DNA from: Tulasnella sp. 424 | Taxonomy: Eukaryota > Basidiomycota > Agaricomycetes > Cantharellales > Tulasnellaceae | Direction of reading: 5' to 3' | DNA: 64,000 nt | Assembly (NCBI GenBank): GCA_019633425.1 | Contig: WSUB01000063.1 | Span: forward strand, 124,001-188,000 | Shown: one piece after another, positions 56,148-64,000 of the stretch | Position numbering within the stretch: position 1 is the first letter of the stretch | Layout: the number at the start of each line of letters is the position of its first letter | The notes under the pieces: generated by a model | What the model was told of the DNA's origin: nothing | Seen by the model: only the letters and a program-made list of their open reading frames with translations | Database searches by the model: none | Program-made: the position numbers and the translations under genes

Positions 56148-59100
56148 TCATCTGAGGTACTGAGATGGGTTGACGAGGTGAGGATAAGGATTTGGTCCCG
56201 GAACACCGGAAGCCCCAGCGGATGATCCCGGAAGCATCTGGAGGCCCGCTCGAGAATCTGTGCGTGATCGCTGTTGGATTAAACTGTTGGCCGTGAGCAT
56301 CACCTCCACCTCGCTTGACTCGCTTCCCGTGATGGCCACAGCGTGAGCAACGGCGGATTGAGTTGCGATCGAGACATCCGTGAGAGACACTGGGGCAGGC
56401 GTTATTGGTGCCACGGGGCTGGATTTAGCCTGCAAGAGGGCCACAGCGGTCTTGTCAGCTTGAACTTGACGGGCAGCTTGGTGCACCACAGCCTGTGCAG
56501 CCTGAACCAAAACACTGGACGCTTTCGGTTGCTCGCCAATGGCACGACCAACGAGCGCGTCATGAGCTTCGCTGGAGATCACTTGAGCGGCAACAGTCAA
56601 AACCTGCTGCTGTTTCGCCAGTGCTGCCTGTGCATGAGCTTGAGCCGGGCCAGTTGGGAGGTAGCCTTGGGTTTGTGCGGCAGCAGCAACGCGATTCGCA
56701 GCGTTGTTGATTACAGCAATGACTTGTGCGGTCTCGGCTGGGTTTGGTACGGGGGGCGGAAGGGCTGCGGCAGACACGAGAGGAGGGCTATCATGAGGGG
56801 TTAGATTAGTTTCCACACGGAACAAAGTCCAAGGGCCCATTCTCACCGAGGAACGGTCGCCTGGGGAACCACACTATCGCTCACGAAGCGCCTTGCGTTA
56901 ACTGCATCCGCACCAAGCAACGATGGTCGTCTGGCTTTGGGATACGACGAGTCGCCAACGGCCAGCGGGGCGACAGTGATAGGATGAGTCACACTGAGGA
57001 CCTTTTGTTGCCCATCTTGCATGTACTGAGGAAAGATTGAAGTCAATTCATGAACGCATCGGGCCAATACTGTCCACCTACCTGAGCTTCAACAATGAGA
57101 TCGATACTCTGTGACTCCGGTGTAGGAACGCCATTCAGAACGCCTTTCTCCCATCGCATCCAGGGTGGCATATTCGGCGAAGAGAATTCGACGTCGATGC
57201 TTGCCCTCGACAGTTGAGGATCCCAAATCTTCGGCTCCCACTGCCACTTCAAGCCAATGTAGGCCATCGTTGGGGGAGCTCCCGCGATCTTGCGAACAAA
57301 CTTCTTGAAGACCCAACGAGGTGCATTTGCGTCTCCATTCGGCGCCAAAACCTTCTTGGCCTCGATGTTCCAGATGTGGTTACCTTTGCTCTTGGCTTTC
57401 TTTCCATCCTCATTGAATCGGGCGATGTAGGGATTGTGGTGCCAGAGGTAGGCTTTTATCTGTGAAATAGTCCCGGTCGTCAGTCGATTGGTCCGAGAAC
57501 GACTTCGGAAATGCTGCAGACCTTTTTGATGGGAATTTGCTCTTCGCCATACCCTTGGCGAGCAAGCTACGCGAGGAATCAGGTCAAAAAATAATATTAT
57601 GACGTTGAATGGAGACGCGTACCTCTTCCACAAAGCCGTTAGTGAAAGCCTGAATACGGAATTTGAACGGTCGGAAGTCGGGAGACTCGTCCAGACGAGC
57701 CATCTTCTTTGCCATGAGTGTTTGATGAATCGCTTCGCCCTTCGAGTCCGTTGCATCCACTGAAAGTAAAAAGGCCCTCGTCAATACAACGCCGAACCCC
57801 CAAAAGACGAGGAATCTCCACTAACAATTCGAGCAGACCCTGTTAAGGTACTCCAAGAACACCCGATCCACCACAGCTTTCGTCTCCGGAGTCAATGCAT
57901 TGGCAGCGTTCGATCCTTCCCCTCCCGGTCCTCCGCCCTTTCTCTTCGACCGACCTCCTTCTGCCCGCCGTGTACCATTGCTACCATTGACACTCGATGG
58001 ATTCGACATCCTTCCTTCCTCCCCATCATCGCTATCCCCATCGTCGTCGCTATCGTCGTCGAAACCATCGTCGTGCGAATTCTGATGATGCTGAGGCTCC
58101 GACTTGCCAAAGGTCCCAAAGCCCGTTGGTGCTGATGCTGAATGGTCAGGAATGCTGGGACGCCCGTGCGACGTGCCGGGTCTGCTGCCGGGTAACGCCA
58201 CATCGGCGAACGCACCGAATGAGTCCATACCCGACGCTCCAACGTCAACATCCATCATCGACGATGACGGTCCACCAGGCATGGACCCAGGCATCAGTCC
58301 ACCACCAGCCATAGGAATACCACCAGGCAGACTCTGCACCAAACCATCTGGCAGCCCGCTCGGATACAACGCTGGGGCGAAAGCTGAATTGGAGGCCATC
58401 GAAGCATTAGACCCTACACCAGAGACGGAGGGGTTCAGAGGAGAACCACGCAGAGCCTCAGAGCTGAATCTACGGGATACGACCGAGCTTGGGTGATGTG
58501 GCGGAGGGATGATCACTCCTGGAGTAGGCGAGCCTTGCCCAGGTGAGTCCGTCGTGGGAGGGGCGGTCGTCCATCCAGAAAGCGAGGAGACTGGCGCACC
58601 GTGAAAACCAGGAGGCGATATCGGCTGTGCAGGTAAAACGTTATTACCGCCAACCATTAACGTCGAAGACATCGGACTTCCACCACCTGTCAAACCGGTC
58701 ATAGGGAAAGGAACTTGAGTAGCTGGTCCGGCAAGTTGAGCCTGTGGGAGCGAAGCAGGGAACGTATGCGCATGAAGCAATGGAGGCGCAGCGACGGTAC
58801 TCTGGATACCACTCATCATCGAAGACGTAGCGGAGGCAGTTGCACTGGCCGCCGCAAGAGCGTTCGCCTCATCCATTGCCTCCACCGAAGGCGACCTTTT
58901 GGTAACCTTTGCCGGGCCCTGCTGATCGTCGACCAAAGTCGGAGCTGATGATGCCGTCCTCTTCCTCGACGCGTCGAATGAATGAGTCGGGGGTTGACCC
59001 ATCGCCGTACTGCTCGGGCCATCTTCCATCGGAGGTAAAGGTCCCAACGCTGCGGCCAAAGAGCTCGTCGAGTTCATTGAAGGTGGGGACGGGCTGATCG

Positions 59101-60410
59101 ACAACGCGTGCGAGGGCGAAGCACCAAACACCTCTTGCACTACTGAACTGGGAGCGGCCAAACTAGCCATCGGCAGAGGTTGGCTCATCCGTTGAGGCGG
59201 AGAAACGCTGCTTCCGGGACTGTTGTTCGCACTTCCACTTGAACGCGGTTGTTGAGGCGAAGACGTCGACCGATGGCTGGAGGAGAAGGGTGCGGTTGGA
59301 GGAGGGCCTGCAAAACGTCCCATCAGCGGCGACGCCATGTGAGGGCTCGCTGTGGCAGCACTAGCCCCGAACAAATCCCAACCTTCGAAAACGGCGCCTG
59401 TGGCAGACACCATAGCATCGTCCTGGCCCTCCGTATGCGGGATGTTACTGCTGATCGCACCGATGTTAGGGCCGATTCCCAATCCACCGACGAGCTTCAA
59501 GCTCTCCAACAACTCCTCGATCTGAGCATGCGTCTGATCCTGCTTCCCGGCGAGGTAGGCGTCCCGTGCTTGCGATGCCATTTGGACCACGCTGCATGAA
59601 GGAGGGGTCAGCAACCCAAGTTCGGAGAAGGGCTGCTTGGGCGAGGGCGGGTTTCACTTACTTGTCCAACACAGATGCGACTACAGATCCAACGGTAACC
59701 TGTCCTCCGTGTCGTGTCGATATCACTCCACCAAGGGCTACCCCTGTTGCCGTCACGGCTTGCGACCCTGGACTCGAGGAGGCTACCGAGTGTTGTCCCA
59801 TTGTGGGCGATATCGGGCTAGCCATAGACGACAGGCCTGACGGTATTACGGAAGTATCAACAAACGACGGTTTGGGTGGTGCGCCCGACGGTGGAGACGG
59901 TCCTGCACCTGGATGAGAGGTAGGCGGGGAGTGACCGGAGGTATGGGTAGATGGCGGCGATGGAGCGACTAACTGAGCTCCAGTTGGTGATGGTTTGGAT
60001 TCGAAGAAAGGCATGGGTGCCATCAAACTATTCGGATTAGACATGGTGCTGTTGGCGCTAAGCGTGGAGGAGCTGCTGGAGGACATCATGGGGGGCGGGC
60101 CCGGCGGTGGTAGGAAAACCGTGGGGTCTAGGCCAGCCGTAGACGGAGGGAATTTAACGTCGTTTTCCATGTCCCTTAGTTGACTGATGATGTTGGGATC
60201 TGTGAAATCATAACTCGACGCTGCTTGACTGGCAGCAGTGAGGTGATGATGGTGGTCGAATCCCGTAATTGAGGAACCCACGCCCATGTTATCTCCGCCC
60301 GACGACGGGCCTCCGTTGGAGTTAAGTCCTGTACCCGCGACGGGGAATGCAGGCTGCAAGATGTCCATCTTGACGTTGTCCATGTCGATGGCTCCATAGA
60401 GAGACGACAT
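56148..60410 (-). CDS. Large conserved fungal protein with Ig-like segment, function unknown
   Basis: Exons (minus) 60410-59662, 59591-57826, 57759-57623, 57566-57522, 57459-57082, 57025-56847 and 56787-56148 give 1297 aa. The first 800 residues are Ser/Pro/Gly-rich, with an acidic DDDSDDDGDSDDGEE run and a basic KRKGG stretch. The ordered core (about 810-1040) has FLEYLNRVCSNLDATDSKGE, FRPFKFRIQAFTNGFVEEL, IKAYLWHHNPYIARF, KFVRKIAGAPPTMAYIGLKW and an Ig/cadherin-like strand PPWMRWEKGVLNGVPTPESQ. An Ala/Gln-rich helical tail follows. I recognise the core as a pattern conserved in basidiomycetes, but I know no function. Composition suggests a nuclear regulator, which is inference. The start is the first ATG after an in-frame stop near 60502; an upstream non-coding exon is possible. 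Confidence 0.8.
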
Positions 60411-62577
60411 GTAGCGGGAGGAGGTAAATTGTCCTTGAGTTGTCGAGGTCGCGTCTAATGGTCGAGACGAGATGCTCAGGGAGTTCAACCTTTCCAGATT
60501 TCAAAAGCGTCGTCGGTCCAAGGAGAATGAGAGAGAAAGAACAACGTTGGAGGGGAGGGCTATGGGGAGGAGACTTGGTAGGATGCGAAACGAGACTGTT
60601 GACTGCTGGCCAAGGCGGGGGAGAGCGGGAGCGGCGGGTAACAAGACAACAGCCAAAACGACATTGAACGGAACAGGACCCAAGTTAGCCCAAGCCGCCT
60701 TCGCCGACCGACAAAGGTGCGTACCTGGATGTGAGACTGGCGGGAGATGGGATGGGGGAGGGGAACGGTCTAAATTAGAATGTAGGGTCGTCTTGAAGCC
60801 GAAACGAATATAGACTGGGAAAAAACAGGAGGCAAAAGAAGAATGGGCCTATAACACTCGGGAGCTCTGGGAGAGAGAGAGAGAGAGAATAAGATGAGAG
60901 GGGGGGTTTGGGTGGGGGTCGACGACGATGGGCAGTCTAAACGTACATTGGCTTGCGGCGTCTCGAGGTGAGGTAGGATGGGGATGACACTGACTGGGTC
61001 CCTGATGGTTGCAAGGCCTGTGGGTCGCTTATGGTACGAGTAGGTCGGGGAATAATGGAAGGACCCGCCTGCCCAACGAAAAGGTTGTAGAGTCTGAGGA
61101 ATAAAGAGAAAGTTTGGTTGATGGGACCGAAGCGGGTAGGTGTACTCGTGTCGTGGGTGCTTGCCTGAGGCTGACGGCGGGAAGATGGTGGGGGAGAGCT
61201 TGAGAGAGAGAGTGCTGAGAGCTGAGAGCTAGAGCGTGACGCAATTCAGACGGAGACTAAAGGTGGTAATGTTTAGGAACACACGCTATTCCATTTCAAG
61301 TTTCCATGTCAAAAATATTTCCTTACAACAACTGGGCACAAGCGCAGTAGCACGCCCATCTCGCGAGGTATCCACAGAGCTTCCCACCAAGACACGACGT
61401 TCATTTTTTTATCCTCTCTCTTTTCAATTCATCCTGAATCCTTCTCAAATTGACACCTTTCAGCTAGTGCTACCAGGGCATGGAGGGTGTGCTTCTTTCC
61501 CTGACAGGGCCTTTCCTCCTCCGACATCTCGATACCGCTATCTCTCCCATCGGCCACTTCCTTCCGAATTTCTTTCCCCTCTCTTCACCTACCAACAAGT
61601 TAACGTAAACCTTTTCCCAGCCACTGCGTCCTCTTACGCCTCATTGAGCAATGCCCGCTCGTCGGAATGACTCTGGGCCCTTGCTTTCACCACGCAACCT
61701 TTGGACAACCAGCTGGACTTTCGCGTAAATCCTTTCGAATTCACATTCCTTCTTCCCCGCAGCCCTTGGGCAACAATCACAAGCAAGACGACTCGGGTGA
61801 CTGCGGAGTCAACTGGCCAAGAATAGTCAGTTCCATCAGAGGCCTTTTTTCATTTCCGATCGCCTTTTTTTACCTTAGCAAAACGCGAGCCATACGACGT
61901 TAAATCGACGTATTTCCGAAGCCGCTCTTGCTTTCTCTTGGGGCAAAAGAATCCCTCGCGCAACCCTTCAAGAGTCCCAAGCATCCAAGCTTGGGTTGGG
62001 ATGTCTCCTCAACGAAGTTGAGGTGGAGCCGCATCGCATGCTCCCATCGCTACTCCTCTATCGGGACTAACGGACCAAAAAAATGGCAAGTACACTCGGT
62101 CATCAGGTCTTCTATATATCTATTCCTTCTCCTTACCACACACAAAAAGAGCATCAGCACATGCACACACACAACAGGCGACACGATGGTGCAATCTTCC
62201 CTCCTCATCGCACAGGAGGATCATCGAAACCTTTGCCTAATCCGGCCCGCGTCTCCCGATCTCACAAATTATTCCGTTTCAACAAGCGATCACGATATAG
62301 TGTGTCGAACAAGCCAATTAACCCGCTTTGAAGAGAGGGTGGAAAGCACCGGCAGGGCGACCACATCTCACTTTAGATTTCCTGGTGCACCGATGCAGCA
62401 ACACGGGCTCCACTTCACCCCGTTCGTCGCAGGTCCTGGAAAAACCGGATCGTAGGCACCGGCGGGATAGCGAGAGAATCCCGAATAGAAAATGAAAGAA
62501 AGCGAAAAGAAACTTCCCGTATCAAACATAACAACACTACTCGCTAGCGCCGGTACCACAGGTGTGAATTACTGGCC
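60411..62577. other. Long intergenic / upstream region (2.2 kb)
   Basis: It lies upstream of the large unknown gene and downstream of the GH47 gene. It contains a GA microsatellite (60871-60888) and other purine-rich runs on the plus strand, so pyrimidine-rich on the coding strand of the unknown gene. Open frames near 61236-61670 and 61928-62455 (+) lack recognisable features. A spliced 5' UTR of the unknown gene could occupy part of it. Confidence 0.45.
60871..60888. repeat. GA dinucleotide microsatellite
   Basis: Nine GA units in a row lie about 460 bp upstream of the unknown gene's ATG. CT/GA tracts are common in basidiomycete promoters. Confidence 0.8.

Positions 62578-64000
<1,423 letters not shown>

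Noticed and set aside
61928..62455. Plus-strand frame of 175 codons upstream of the large unknown gene
   Set aside because: No recognisable domain, low-complexity content and no supporting gene structure. It could be part of a non-coding or unknown transcript, but nothing in the sequence supports a call.

Overview
The window comes from a nuclear fungal genome, most likely a basidiomycete of the Agaricomycotina. Nearly every gene is cut by many short introns (about 45-70 nt, GT donors, CTAAC-like branch points). The gene content also fits: pectate lyase family 3 enzymes with a fungal CBM1 cellulose-binding module, Zn2Cys6 regulation, a DHHC acyltransferase with a long disordered head, and a methyltransferase type that is multicopy in mushroom-forming fungi. 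I reconstructed gene models by hand from splice sites. The summed exon lengths of the complete models checked are divisible by three, and the products match the lengths expected for the recognised families.

Layout. 1-644: 3' end of a Nup133-like nucleoporin gene (+). 966-5199: DH-PH RhoGEF (-). 6367-7786: protein-histidine methyltransferase HPM1/METTL18 (-), divergent from GPI1/PIG-Q (7902-10443, +) with only 115 bp between start codons. 10670-14741: translesion polymerase REV1 (+). 15969-17528 and 18307-19883: a tandem pair of secreted CBM1-PL3 pectate lyases (+). 20040-21163: TGS1 trimethylguanosine synthase (+). 21803-22791: UBC9 SUMO-conjugating enzyme (-).

23679-40240: six tandem, same-strand, apparently intact ten-exon SAM-dependent methyltransferase genes, called MT-A to MT-F here. 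They form the accessory core of the window. Spacers of 0.9-1.7 kb carry copies of the array's own flanks. The start codon and first codons of UBC9, from the left flank, lie upstream of MT-B and MT-C. The 5' region of the ERF2-like gene, from the right flank, lies after MT-C. These fragments record how the array grew. Two subfamilies (A-C and D-F) differ by a seven-codon indel, and MT-F carries a patch that looks converted from an A/C-type copy.

40920-44006: ERF2-type DHHC palmitoyltransferase (+). 45022-49327: Zn2Cys6 transcription factor (+). 50105-53855: LIM-domain protein (+). 54528-55740: TMEM53/DUF829 protein (+). 56148-60410: large conserved fungal protein of unknown function with an Ig-like segment (-). 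62578-64000: 3' part of a GH47 alpha-1,2-mannosidase gene (-).

Apart from the pectate lyase pair and the methyltransferase array, the genes are housekeeping functions (nuclear pore, DNA repair, GPI anchors, SUMO, RNA capping, glycan trimming) with no shared pathway. The array has no backbone biosynthetic enzyme beside it, so its substrate cannot be read from context. I found no RNA gene, CRISPR array or intact transposon.
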